From the NCBI GenBank assembly GCA_021234155.1, contig JAJEKV010000066.1, forward strand, positions 1,053,832 through 1,117,831: a DNA stretch of 64,000 bases. The letters run 5' to 3'. Positions 23,618 to 35,289 of the stretch are shown in pieces. The DNA is from Isoetes taiwanensis. Lineage: Eukaryota > Streptophyta > Lycopodiopsida > Isoetales > Isoetaceae. The notes under the pieces are model-generated. The model saw only the letters and a program-made list of their open reading frames with translations, was not told where the DNA came from and did no database searches. The position numbers and the translations under genes were made by a program. Every line of letters begins with the position of its first letter. The stretch's first letter is position 1.

Positions 23618-25790
23618 CCCTCCCTCAAGACTAGCACCTCAGCTAACCAAAGTCATCATGTCCAGGTTCATGACTAAGCCATCTTTGGCTTTTCCTTCTT
23701 GCTTTGTGATTATTCATGTTCTTCAAATTTGGAGCAACAATTTTTCTCTTCATATGTGCTGGTGGGATACTTCCAATAATGCTTACAGCTTCGTTTATGA
23801 ATACAAGAATTTGTCGTGGCGGCCTTCGCCGCCACTAGTTGGTGGTTTCTAGTAAGTGCCTATGTACACAGGAGTTTAAAGTAACTATCTTTATAAACGA
23901 TACCATTTGCATCTATGCTAATAATTGTAGAGTCTGATAACACCATGCATAACACACTGCTTATATCTATATCAATCAATGATGCAATAGAATAGAATAA
24001 TAGCGTGCTAAATTTTCTTCAGAAGGAAAAATGCTTGTGAGTGCAAGTTTGATGCAAATGCAAAGCTTAAAATGTATGCATTGCTGGAGGATGAATCTGC
24101 AAATAATAATAACAATGCCAGATTGGGACATGTCAATAATAAATTGCTAGCCATTATTTTTTAGTTAGGAGGGATATTCAAAAATATCCCTTTCTCCTTT
24201 TCTTAAAGCAACCTTCAAATTTCTCACTATGGTATCCACATAGCATTTATCTTGCACCTTCTGCAATTTTGGCTTGGGATTTATTAGTGGTCAACTTGGA
24301 CTAATGATAGTCAACTAGCGTTTAATCTTTAATGTTATTATTAACGATCTAACTTGCTAATAATAACAATGCCAGATTGGGATTTTAGTATCGGCGAGCA
24401 TTCGTGCATCACATTGTCGCATACATGCATTGCATGTGTTTCTAGCCTCTAGATCATGTGGGAAAGATATATTGCTTTTCTTGCCATATTTAATTGCATA
24501 TAAAAGTAGATAAGATAACGTATGTATGTAGATAAAGTGGAATTGACCCACTTAAAGAATAAAAAATGCAGAACTTCAACAAACTTAGTCGTGTTTTGAT
24601 TAATGCAAAGAAATTCGGATGCCTGCTCTACAGTATGTGCCTGCTACTATTGAGACATCTAAGGTGTGTGTAGTGAGGATACTTGAGCTACGCAATATGT
24701 GTCTGCTACTTAGAGATCTAGTCAGGATAGTTGGACGTTATATGGTAAATAAACCAACAACATGATGGATAAATTTTGTAAAACAATGTGTAAACCATAG
24801 GTACAACTTGCCCTCGTGATTGCAAGTCAAGATGACTTGATATAAGCTTCATAATAAGAGCCATGTAATGATATCTCCTACAATTTTACTTATCTGCGAA
24901 AAACGCACCTAGTTAGAAGGCCTGCTGCAAAATCTAATCTGCAAGAAATTTTATAGTACTAAAAATGGTAGGACCTAAGAATTGGGATAATTTGAAAGGA
25001 AAAAAAACCATTTATTGAACTCTAAGTAGAGCTCTTTCAAAGCAAAACACAAGTTATAATCATTCAAAAGCGAAGTCCATAATATGAAGTAATACCATTA
25101 AGCAAAACCTGGCTGGAAAATCCCAACATGTCACTCGAACTATAGCTCCAATATATCCAATGCCTCACGATAGAAAAATCTGTGAAAAAGGAATGAAGCT
25201 TCTGAGTAAGCTTGAAATACTACCATAGAATGATGGAAAAATTAATCTAGAGGAACATAATAACATCAACTAATGGACCAAATGAACAACCAAATGAACA
25301 AATTACTTGTTGTAACCTTAAATCACATAAGAAAAAAGCTACACGAACAAAAAATGTAAAGTTCCGCATTCCATAAGTCCATGGCATAGAATGCAAACAT
25401 ATTCCAATGGGAGGATAATGCTCATACTAATCTTAACACATCCTGGAATAAAACAGAATCGTTAACATGATCATTACATTCAGGATGATCAGCTTCTGTT
25501 TTTTCTGCAATATCTGGTTATATTTGCTTGATTAACTTAAATATTCAATAAAAATGGAATTAAAACGTGATCTTCTCTTAATTCCTAAACCAAATTAGGG
25601 TTTTTTGTTCTTGTTATAAACATGCCAAGCTGTGCTTCTTTCCATGTAAAGTCACGAACTCCTTAACCTCTGATGTAGATAGTTGAGTGCACTTTACAAC
25701 AGGATTGATAAATAATTGCCAAGCTCAAAAGAAGACATGCATTCAAAACCTCCATATTTATGAAATGCCAAGTCAGAAGAGTCGTTTGCA
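23618..25790. other. LTR-element interior, no gene
   Basis: AT-rich sequence without coding signature. A 25-bp word with AATAATAACAATGCCAGATTGGGA occurs near 24105 and 24360, about 255 bp apart. It is possibly a duplication flanking a small insertion. Confidence 0.5.
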
Positions 25791-25799
25791 TCAATATTA

Positions 25800-26385
25800 C
25801 CAATTCTCTGTTCAGCTGACTGTGTAAAACAAAGAAATCCAAACAGTACATGCCGGGTATGTGACTCAGGAAAAATAGAAGACGAAGAACACATGGTAAA
25901 GGAGTGCCCGGTTTACAACGACATAAGGTCCAAATTTAACAAGGTCAGGTGGGATCTCCCACTTCCAGCACTGATGGACAAAGAAGAGACACTCACGGAT
26001 ATAGCGAAAGCTATAAAAGAAATGATAACAAGACACCGGGGGGTGCACAAAGAGAGGGGGCTGTTAATCTGAAAAGCACGGATGAGGCGGATCAGAGAAG
26101 CCCACAAAGTACAGTTCAAAACTGTTTATAACGATGCATTTGTGTATGGCCAAGAAGCCAGCTATAAGCACGATGCGGGTAATATGTAAAGAACAAGTGA
26201 AGCCCGCTAGATGGCTACATAAAACCTATGCGTCTGTTTGCTGGCAGCACCCTATGGGAGCTCGCAGGATGCTACATAAGTCCGGGGGCCTCACGGCCTG
26301 AGGGACGTTAATGTATATTCTATTCTATTCTATTCTATTCTATTCTATTCTATTCTATTCTATTCTATTCTATTCTATTCTATTA
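25800..26385 (+). mobile_element. LINE 3' end with ATTCT pentamer tail
   Basis: From about 25830 one frame reads RVCDSGKIEDEEHMVKECPVY, the terminal Cys/His zinc-finger-like end of a non-LTR retrotransposon ORF2 (C..C....E...H....CP.Y). It then runs to a stop at 26070 after GVHKERGLL. A 3' region of about 245 bp follows and ends in a pentamer array (ATTCT)n from about 26314 to 26383. It is a 5'-truncated, plus-strand LINE inserted in the LTR element. The clade is not determined. Confidence 0.8.
26314..26383 (+). repeat. (ATTCT)n microsatellite
   Basis: About 13-14 perfect pentamers form the tail of the LINE fragment. Confidence 0.95.
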
Positions 26386-27045
26386 CCATTTGTGGTTGTG
26401 CTAGCCCATATTCCAGAAGATGAAATTTTTAGTTTCAAAACTCAGTGCGTTGTTTGCATGTATACCAAATCATCGTTGAAATGGATGCAAAAGATATATC
26501 TTTCCTTCAGCCAATTGTGAGCTGTTATACTTGAAGCTGCCCGGAATACCTTGTCATATGTGGAGAAGCAGTGGCATAGTAAGAGTGGCTTCATAGCCCG
26601 ACTCCATGTCTACACTAAATGACATCCTTAGCTCTCCACATCTTCCCAGAAAACAACTTCAATTTTGTGGGCAATATGTCATGTTAAATACAAACAGAAT
26701 AGCCGAACTGATCTACAGCAAGCATGTTCGTTACTTACAATAACACCATCGTGTTTGCCTTGTTGTAAATGTATCCCTCTTGGCTGGTCATTTAACTTTC
26801 ACTTATCAATCCCCTCAACGCAAATGTATCTACCAGCATAACCGATCTTGAGGCCTTTGGTTCAGTTTTAACGAAGAATCTTATCCTCTTATTGTTGAAC
26901 ATCAGTAACAAAGAAAAAATCAAGAAGTAAAAAATGTACATAGCAACTCCGGCCGCCTGCGCTTAAAAACGAGCAAATCCCACATCCAAAATAAACCTAG
27001 AAAACATATTCCCAAGCAGATACTTCACACATTTCTTCCCCTTCT

Positions 27046-27180
27046 AAAAATACCTACGTTTCCTACTTTTGAAGGATCTGAAGTATCTAGCAGTCCAAAT
27101 CCTTCCTCTTCCGACTAAAAACACCTATGTTTCCTACTTCTGAAGGATCTGAAGTATCTGGGCAGTCCGAATTCTGCAAA
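27046..27180 (+). repeat. Tandem duplication of about 66 bp
   Basis: Two adjacent copies contain CC(T)ACTT.TGAAGGATCTGAAG and TATCT.G.CAGTCC, differing at a few sites. Confidence 0.7.
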
Positions 27181-27968
27181 AGGCAAAACAATCCGACATT
27201 ATTATCTTCGTGGCCAATTGTAAGCTGTTGTTGTAGATGCATTTGGAGTATAGAATGGAAAAGTACCTAGGTACTTCACAGCATATCAGGCTCAGGAATA
27301 GACAGTGACGTCATATGCCATGGTCGAGGGATCTGCATCTTGCTTCTTATATAGAATGGAGAGAAAAAATTCACCAATAATGTGTCCAAAGGTCTTCTTC
27401 TAGACCTGAGATGGCGAAGCTGAGAAAACTTGCACCTTCCAAAACCTTTTGCGGCATCTTCCACTAAGTACTTAAACCAACTGGCGGTTGCCATAGAAAC
27501 GAATCCAGGAAACCTGCTAGTCTTCTGCACATTTCGGCTTCTTCTATTCGGCAAAATTGGTGCTTGCTCTTCCTTCAACCGGCAACTAAGGTACCCGATG
27601 GGCTCGACTGGTGCTCGTGTTTCCTTTTTATACCAGCATAAAGAACCATCTAGATCCTTCCAAACCTCTGAAATCGATGATTCTAGAACTCTAGAGGACT
27701 GAGCATGTTAACATTTACATGCTTACACATATACAGTCCTGGTTCGTCCTTCCAGAAGGTTCGACAACCAGCTTCCAGAACAACTGAGAACAACCGCTGC
27801 TTGTTTTATACCTGCTTGAAATCTTATATTGTCACGTGTCTTTGGACCATTGAAATTCTAAATATATTTAAGCTAGGCCCTTACCTCCTCTATTACAATT
27901 ATATATTAGAGATATTCTTATTGCTGTCTTCTAGAATTAGCTGGATCATTTCATGATCATCAGCAAAG

Positions 27969-29560
27969 TCATAACAAAGATCCCATAAATTTGATTTCTC
28001 TCGCTTTGCATGCCAAGGGAGTAATATCTTCTTCTTTTAGATGTTTGAGCATTTTTATTCTGGTAGCATTCTTTAGGCTGCTTATATCTGTCATTTCCTC
28101 CCTTAAGCAGCTAAAGCTTATGCCAGTAGAAATCAAATGAGTACCTTTAGAATAAACGTCTTTAGTCTGATCTTGGTCTGCAATCTGAGTCTTGGGCTCT
28201 CCCTTGATTTTAGCCTCTCCAACTGCATCATATGCATCGGGGATGAGATAGGGATTATGAAATGTGCAGTTCTTCATCAAATGTACCTCTTATTGGTCTG
28301 CATAGCCAGTCTTGGGCCCTTCCTGAATCTGATCATTTCTAACTGCATTTTCTATATTGACATCTATTTCTTCAAATAATTTGTATGCTTCATCTTCTAC
28401 AATATCAATACCAATCATATTAATGTCTGCAGCATGGGCTTCAAATTGCTTCATCATATGCATCTGCATGGTTGATTTGGGTTGTCTGCTTTGTTCTTGA
28501 TCCGCTTATACAACAGTGAAAAGCATGGTCTTCTCTGTGGCAAATTCTTCTGCAACTATAACATTTGTTGCTACAACTTGGGCCTCTTCTCGCCATCTCC
28601 AGCGACCTGTGTTTGTAGCTGTTCTCTTTCTCTAATATCCAGATTAGCGGATTTGGACTCCGCTTTAGCCATGGCCGTGTGCTCTTCATCGGCTGCCATC
28701 GAGACATCATGCTTCATCTTTGTCCCACCCGCCTTACTAACCTTGTGGGTAATTGGTGCAAGGGAAATTAAATTGGGGAATAAGCTCCCCTGGCATCCTT
28801 CTGTGACATTCTTTTGGCCATCTCCAGCGGCATTGTCTCCATCTCCGGCCTCATCAACAGCCACCATTGGGCTTCTCGGCCTTCTAGGCTTCAATTCCGA
28901 CCCTATCATAAACAGATTTGCCTCTTAATTTTTATGCCATGACAACCCCTTCCATCATGGCTCCTTCTACATTAACAGATTTCCTGAAGGTTTCTGATTT
29001 AGGGCTCTGCTTTAACTCCATCTGTAAACAACAATGGGTCGACATCGATTTGGTCTCCTAGGGTATTCTCCAAGCCATCAATTGCAATTTGCAAAGGACG
29101 GACCCCTTCAAAGCCAGATTTGGCTTCTACTTCTTCTGCAACCTCTTCGACAACATCTGCATAATAGAGCGGCATCTGCAGCAACGTGCCTCCCTGGGTC
29201 TTCAGAGACTATCTTGCCATAATTTATAAGAGCCCTGATAATCCTTAGTGTCTCCAACGAATTGGTTTCTTGAATAGGGTGGTATATAATGGCATCAAAT
29301 TCCTCAACGAATTTTCGTGCTAGTACCTGTTCTTCTTCAAGAATACATGGCGCAATAGAGAAACAAGCCGTTTACAGTTTTAGCTTTTAAGGTAAGCACC
29401 TTAAAGCTTTTCCTTAGTTGAGTCTTCAATAGAAGCGGTTTATTCTTTCTAGAATTCTTCATTTCGGGAGGAGGCTCCCCTACTTGGTCCTTCATAGCTT
29501 TTCTTCTAGGATCGGATTAAGAGCACACATGCTCCAGCGTTGGGGAAACCTTTTTCCTCC
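27969..29560 (-). pseudogene. Degenerate gene-like region, unknown family
   Basis: Minus-strand open pieces in changing frames have protein-like composition. 29530-29390 is basic (RRKAMKDQVGEPPPEMK). 29184-28999 holds VVEEVAEEVEAKSG. 28909-28571 is Asp/Lys-rich. 28280-27969 ends with LREEMTDISSLKNATRIKML and a stop. The style, an acidic middle with a basic N-part and a Leu/Lys C-terminus, resembles the SAP-like family whose N-terminal motif occurs at 4148-5712. I could not find that motif here. It may be a captured or older gene copy within the LTR element, decayed beyond function. Confidence 0.35.
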
Positions 29561-30033
29561 GAGCGGAAAATTTCCTATAGTTTTCTCACTGAATCGGAAA
29601 TTATAATTTTGAATCGGATCGTTCCTGCAAAAGAAATTCACAACCGGATCCTACTTTCTGAAGGCAAAAAAATTAAAGTATGCAAGAATCAATTCATTGC
29701 CACTATTTACCAAGTACTCAAATAGTTATAATTAGCATAATATAACATCAAAACCAAATCAAAATCCTACATTAAGGATATGCCATGTAAATAATAACAG
29801 AAATAGACTTCAAATATCATATCACATTATAATGCTATGGAACTTACACAAAATCATAATATGAAGTTCAAAAACGTTTGCCTTATCATAACATTGTAGC
29901 TACATCATATAGATAATAGCATAAATAAAATCCGCTTATCATATCATAATATTTTAGAGTTATAAGATAAGAACTTAAAAGCATAATCACAATGTCAAGT
30001 TAAAAAAAAAAAGTTTGTCTCATCATAATAAGT

Positions 30034-32205
30034 TCACGATAAGTCTTCACCTACCTCTTCAATAAGCATGTTGTCTTCTTGAAATCTCCTCTCCCGCCTC
30101 TCAAGTGGGCATCCCGTAAAGATTTGTCGATATTGTGCACTATTCCGCCACAAATTAATACTTTCACCAAAGTCAAAATCCCCTAACTTGGGGCCCTCTA
30201 TTGAGATCCGAAGCAATGCATCAAGGCCATCTCTTTGTAGTCTATTTCTAAACTTGTTTTTGATGCATTTCATGCGGCTAAAACCCCTTTCACAAGTAGC
30301 CGTACTTGAACATTGAATAAGGCCAATTTCCGCAATTTTTAGTAGCTCAGGAAACTTTTGTTTCCAAGTCCCATTGCAACGGATCATACCCCATATGTCC
30401 AAGAAGCCTCTACCAAGCCATTCCGTAGTAGCTTGCCTTTTATAGTTCCCAAACTCAACAATCAACGAAGCTTTATCAACAATTGGAACAAACTCTTTTG
30501 AATTCACCCTTTTTCCATTCCCATAGAACTCACCTAGTGCCCTTATCTCCTCCAACCCTATACTTTTACATGGTGCCCCAATGGGCATGTTACATGGAGA
30601 CAACACCTTCATAGATGAGAGAGTTACTTGATCTTGGAGTCTCTCTTTCAAGCAATCAATCAAGGCATTAGCAAATGCCTTTTGGAATAGAATAGGCGCA
30701 TCAAGATCTTCTCCATCAATACTTCTATCCATTTTAATGCTCCTATACATATTCCCTTTCACGGATGACCTTAAGGTAGCAAGGTATCCTTTTTCATTAC
30801 CATAATCCGGGATCATGGGATAATTCTTACTATCTCTTTGGAAGACATTCAAATCTATTCCCGCATGTAAAAAGTCCTCCTCAATTTCCATAACTTTGCC
30901 TCTACATAAACTTGCTATTGTGGTAATGTCAACATACTCTTTTTGAAATTCACAACTCAAGTCACTTGTGATCTTAAGGATATCACCAAGAAAATGAAGA
31001 ATGTAAACAATTTTAAAACTTTTCAAGCTCAAGTAAATTGTCTTACCATCACTTTGAACTCGTAAGGTCTCCATCAATGGTTCATAAACATCGCAAAGTC
31101 TTGCAATGGCGCCATGTCTACTCAACCAACGTGTCCGCAATACCTAAGACACGCAAGTAAGAACAATCCAATGCCTCTTGCATTTTCTCGAAAACACCTT
31201 GGCGAATGGTGCTCCTATGAAAAAAGCCGGCCACTTGATTCACGATCTCATCAATAAACTTGCACGTGGTCTTGATTGCGGGCTTCTTACAAACTTCTTG
31301 AACACATAAATTTGTTCGATGCGCACAACAATGAAGGGTAGTCATATACGGATTAAGCGCTTTCAATCGTGTTGCTACTCCCGTATTTGTGCCCACCATG
31401 AAGGATGCACCATCACTTCCAAATCCCATCATTTTCTTCACATCTAAGTCCCATTCTTCTAATATTTTCAATATGCGTTCGGTAATTGATTTTGCATCAC
31501 TATCTTTCACAACAAAAATGCCTAGGTAGCAAGTACATACCCGCCTTCCTTCCATGAAAGTGGCATAAAGAATCATATTTTTTGTCACACTTATGTCGGT
31601 TGATTCATCAACCATTATTCCAAACCATGGGCTCTTTTTCAAGCGTGCGTATATCTCAATTTCAATGGCCCTACTCATATGAAAAATGAAGCTTGCACAT
31701 GCCTTATTATCATTATACATGGTAGGAAGATCTTCCACTCCACATTCCCTCAAGAGCTCCAAAAGGTTTGCAAGTTTCATGAAAGCCATGTCCTCTTTTG
31801 CTATAAAATAAGCGCATTTAAATATCTTCTCTATTGATGCCTCCACATTAGCTTTCCTCTTTTGCATGCATCGTTCGAGCCCATCCTTCTCTTGGTCCAT
31901 AAGTAGAATAGCTTCTCTATGTGCTTGGCTTTTTGCGTGATCTTCAAGGGCGGAAGTCTTGAAATTTTTGGCACCCGTAGTGCCAAATGGCCTTGTTCAA
32001 GATCTTCTTCTAACCAACGAAACTTTTCCAACCAATCATCTTGGAATTTTCTTTTTGCTTGGTTTACTCTTGACATCTCTCCTGCTAGCTCTTTTGTATG
32101 CTCTACAAATTCATTATCAAAAGCTTTACTTACGCTTGAAGAACTTGCTAATTCCGGTCTTACAAATCCGGGCATCGCAAAGAGGCTTGCTTGTTTTTTT
32201 GCCAT
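30034..32205 (-). pseudogene. hAT-superfamily transposase, two frameshifts
   Basis: Three overlapping minus frames, 32205-31831, 31900-31118 and 31140-30034, form one protein. The N-part has a TTF-type finger when read across a shift (GCQKF...DHAKSQAHREA). The core has MVDESTDISVTKNM (first catalytic Asp region), FGSDGASFMVG (second Asp), LHCCAHRTNLCVQE, and ADT/RWLSRHGA at the second junction. The C-terminal dimerisation region reads CSSTATCERGFSRMKCIKNKFRNRL. The family is the DUF4371/ZNF862-like group of hAT. hAT enzymes cut and paste DNA leaving 8-bp duplications. Terminal repeats were not identified. The two frameshifts, near 31880 and 31130, make it inactive. Confidence 0.88.
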
Positions 32206-33593
32206 CTTTGATAATAAGTATAACTAGCATAAAAGCAAATTAAACCTGTAATATCAAGAAAAATAGATTAGAAGTAATCAATGCATTACAATACATTACA
32301 AAACCAATTCTTTATGATAAGTTTGTAAAAGAAAAAAATATTTCAAGTAAGAAAGCAAACAATAAAATACAATGACAAGATTAAATTATTGGATGCTATG
32401 AATCGGTGTTAATACATTAGAACATCAATTTATGCATACCTTTAGCTAGATTGGACAAGCTTAGTTCAAAAACATTGTAAGGAAGAACATTTGAAGAATA
32501 TGAATAATATGGAATGGTGCGCATCTATTTGGCCAAGGGGTTGTGAAGCAAAACATTATGGAACTCTGATGTCCTCATAAAGATTGCTGCTTTGGACTCA
32601 ACAAATGTCCTCTGTTATTAGCTTGCAAATTGCCTGGAAACGGAATTTTCTAGATTCTATAAAGTAACCTAGGTCTCATGCTATATCTAACGTGCATATA
32701 TGCTTTCACTAACTAGAACATTTCCTTATCTGTTTTCTTCCAATCCAAAACCAACAATAGGCCGGACTGACGACTCACACCAAAAAGGGTTCACTAATCT
32801 ATCTTGCAGAAAAAAGGTGGCATCATAATTCTGGATGAATCAAACTTTAAGCTAAAAGGCGAATCACAAAAGAGGGATAAAAAAAAATACAAAGGGAGAG
32901 ATCGGATTACCTTTGCTTTGTTGAGACAGTAATAGAACGATTGATTCTTACTGCATTGTAGTCGATTCTTATTTCATAGTTATACAGATCGATTTGGAGC
33001 AATCATAACACTGCTTGGTTGAGAAACCGTAAGGCCCATTCAGTTTATATTGCCCACAGTTTAAAATTTTGTTAAATTCAGTAAAAACTCTCTGTATACA
33101 AGGCGGGAGGCCTCATGAATCACATCGATTTAGGACTTTAGAAGAAAACAGAGAAATGGAGCAGAGACGGAACCTAGTTGCCAGTGCCACATAGTGCTTG
33201 ATCGAACTCTTGAATCTGTTATTCTGATTGTTGAACGGATCCCATGCCGTAGAAGAGAGCAAGCTAATATTACAGTACAGAGATAAAAAGGATTTTCGGT
33301 TTTGTTTCCCTCCTTTCTTTCTGCTTCTTTGCATTAAATTTTTGCAGCGGGTTAAAGTTTTGCAGCGATGGGATGGTGGGCGCTTCATTTTGTTACAATC
33401 AGACAACTTTGTTGCTTGCTACAGTAGTATTACTACTAGTAAGTGCCGGTTGAGAATTGGGTTGTCGGCAGTAATCCGAAAATTCCTTTATTTTGTGCGG
33501 AAGGTGTTCCGCCACTCTGCCACCCTGGACGGCAAGTTGGCAATCCAAATCGGAATATTTGCCTCTGCCCCGGACTTTCCCCAACGCTGACAT
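32206..33593. other. LTR-element leader/interior, no gene
   Basis: Lies between the hAT start and the primer site. The 64-residue minus frame next to the primer site (33593-33399) has no gag signature. Nothing else was recognised. Confidence 0.5.
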
Positions 33594-33604
33594 GCTCTGA
33601 TACC
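33594..33604 (-). other. tRNA-Met-type primer binding site
   Basis: GGTATCAGAGC on the minus strand sits 1 nt inside the 5' LTR. It is the standard complement of the plant initiator tRNA-Met 3' end used by many LTR retrotransposons. Confidence 0.85.
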
Positions 33605-33605
33605 T

Positions 33606-33810
33606 TGTTAAATTCGAGAATCCAGGAGATAACTACAATGCACAATATATATTGAATAGAGAAAACTGGATAGGAACAAGCTTCCCACCATAGCTTATAT
33701 GCATAACAGACACGACTATTCAGATAAAACATGACTCTTTATGTAGACTGCCATATCACCTTGATAACATGGCCTATATTGCTGAGGTGGAGGATTGTCA
33801 TATATTAACA
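33606..33810 (-). repeat. LTR (5' LTR of minus-strand element)
   Basis: This is a 205-bp copy, mostly differing from the other LTR by transitions plus one indel. It is followed on the right by GAGAG. Confidence 0.88.
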
Positions 33811-33815
33811 GAGAG

Positions 33816-34200
33816 AGGGCATCCCTGGCGGACCCCGATACTGCTCTTGAATGGCTGGCTTGCCAGTTGCAACTGGCCTGAACATGTCTCATATAGCTTG
33901 TACACCACATTCTGCAACTTTGTAGGGACCCCCCAGCTATCACAATTTTGCCCAAATCTTTTCTCCAGGCACCGTGTTGAAAGCCTTGGCGAAATCTACG
34001 AAGCTGTCGACAGTTCCTGCTGTCCTCAACTAGAGTCTGCAGTGTGAAGGTGTGATCAAAGGTTGAGTGCCACGGCCAAAATCTCGCCTGCATGAGGGCC
34101 CGCACTTCTACTGCCTTTGCCCACTCCTCAACTGCTGCTGAGGATCTCGGCTAGTAGCTTTGTGGACATTGAGCTGACTATGATTGTGCAGTAATTGGTC
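33816..34200 (-). pseudogene. LINE RT, 5' half (split by LTR element)
   Basis: In shifting minus-strand frames it reads NYCTIIVSSMSTKLLAEIL (RT entry), FWPWHSTFDHTFTLQTLV, a degenerate FVDFAKAF-type block (catalytic Asp region) and SIGVRQGCPLS up to the LTR insertion. It is colinear with 22975-23413. The block left of NYCTI is absent, so the LINE is also truncated or covered at about 34200. Confidence 0.85.
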
Positions 34201-35139
34201 AGGCAGTTTCATTAGTTTTTAAGTCTATACTAATGGTATATATAGTACAATGTCCTTGGGCCCAAAATAACAAAACTGCTAAAAATGAAGCGACAACCGA
34301 CTTTAGAATACCTGCTGAAGAATCTGAACAGTCATCCAAGTTGAAACAGTTGAGGAGTCTTCTGAACTGGGTCATGCTGTTAGGATCGTGACCTGTTTGA
34401 GGAAAAGTAGTCATGCCGCGAAGGCCATGATATCTCCTTGCTGTGAAATGGTCACGCCTTTGAAAGTCGTGGCCTCTTGGTACCCTTGTCTTTTGGAGCA
34501 ACCTTCTCTGACTTGTTATGCTGAGCGGACTTCTCTGACTTGTCACACAGACGTGTGTAACTGAGGAATAGTCCTGTATCTTTGGACATATGAGTAACAA
34601 GTTGATCCATTGCTTCGCAAAAAACACTGTTTTATACTGCATTAATCTTCTTTGTTATGTCCCTTTTTAACTTTCATAAGTCTGCTGGTTCTATCCATGA
34701 GCTCAAAATGTTACTGCAGCCTACAAGCTCAGTCTCAGTCATTAGCCTTCCCCTTGGCATCGTCTCCTTCAATCTTTCAATAACTGTTCGAATTTGAAAT
34801 TTTTTAGAATGCCTTAAGATCCATGCACAACATGGAAGCTTTTTGTTGTTCTTAATGAGATATCTTCCCATTCCTTGGCCTTATTGCGCATATTTTTATT
34901 GATTTGCACCACCTTTCTGCACACTTTTGCCATTGGCGTCTTCTCGTCACAGTCAATGTTGGACGCTAGCTTCAATGAAGTGGGTACCCCGATCTTTTTT
35001 ATTCAAAAATGATATCACATGGCTTGTTTTTTTGGCATACCCAAATTCCGTAATCATGCTTCACAAAAGCAAGAAAAGAAGGCAAAAGGTAATGCCACTT
35101 TATCCACGTGGCTGGCTAAGACTAGTTATCTATTGCTGA
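34201..35139. other. No gene supported
   Basis: Minus-strand open frames (34642-34199 and 34871-34674) contain charged, protein-like pieces such as MPRGRLMTETELVGCSNIL, but no recognised family. The last 150 bp before 35139 would include the promoter of the ABC1K3 gene. Confidence 0.4.
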
Positions 35140-35289
35140 TTGGCTAATTGGAATGACGTGGTCTTTTTACATCCGCTACCGCGGCTCAACGGCTCGGATT
35201 TTACTTTTGTCTACGTGGCATCTTCTACTCTTACCCGGAAGCCTTGGCTATGGCAGCTTCCCTTCGCACCATCAACCGGAGCACTAGCT

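Larger units (their letters stand above)
23414..33810 (-). mobile_element. 10.4-kb LTR retrotransposon without visible gag-pol
   Basis: Two direct repeats, 23414-23617 (204 bp) and 33606-33810 (205 bp), start TGTTAA and end TTAACA, and differ at roughly 18-19 positions (about 9%). They are flanked by the 5-bp duplication GAGAG (23409-23413 and 33811-33815). On the minus strand GGTATCAGAGC, matching the 3' end of initiator tRNA-Met, lies 1 nt inside the right LTR (33604-33594). A purine run (GAGGGAGGG) lies beside the left LTR. The element therefore runs on the minus strand. No gag, protease, RT or integrase was recognised inside. The interior holds a LINE 3' end, degenerate gene-like sequence and a hAT transposase. 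It fits a LARD-like non-autonomous element loaded with later insertions. Confidence 0.9.

Noticed and set aside
26311-26520. Open frame across the ATTCT array
   Set aside because: The repeated Ile-Leu-Phe-Tyr-Ser peptide is just the pentamer read in frame.
34199-34871. Two adjacent minus-strand frames with charged, protein-like sequence
   Set aside because: No recognisable domain or intron structure; not enough to call a gene.
35140-35289. Upstream in-frame ATG for the ABC1K3-like protein
   Set aside because: The added 50 residues look like promoter/leader sequence, and the transit-peptide-like composition begins at the ATG at 35290. Kept only as an alternative.
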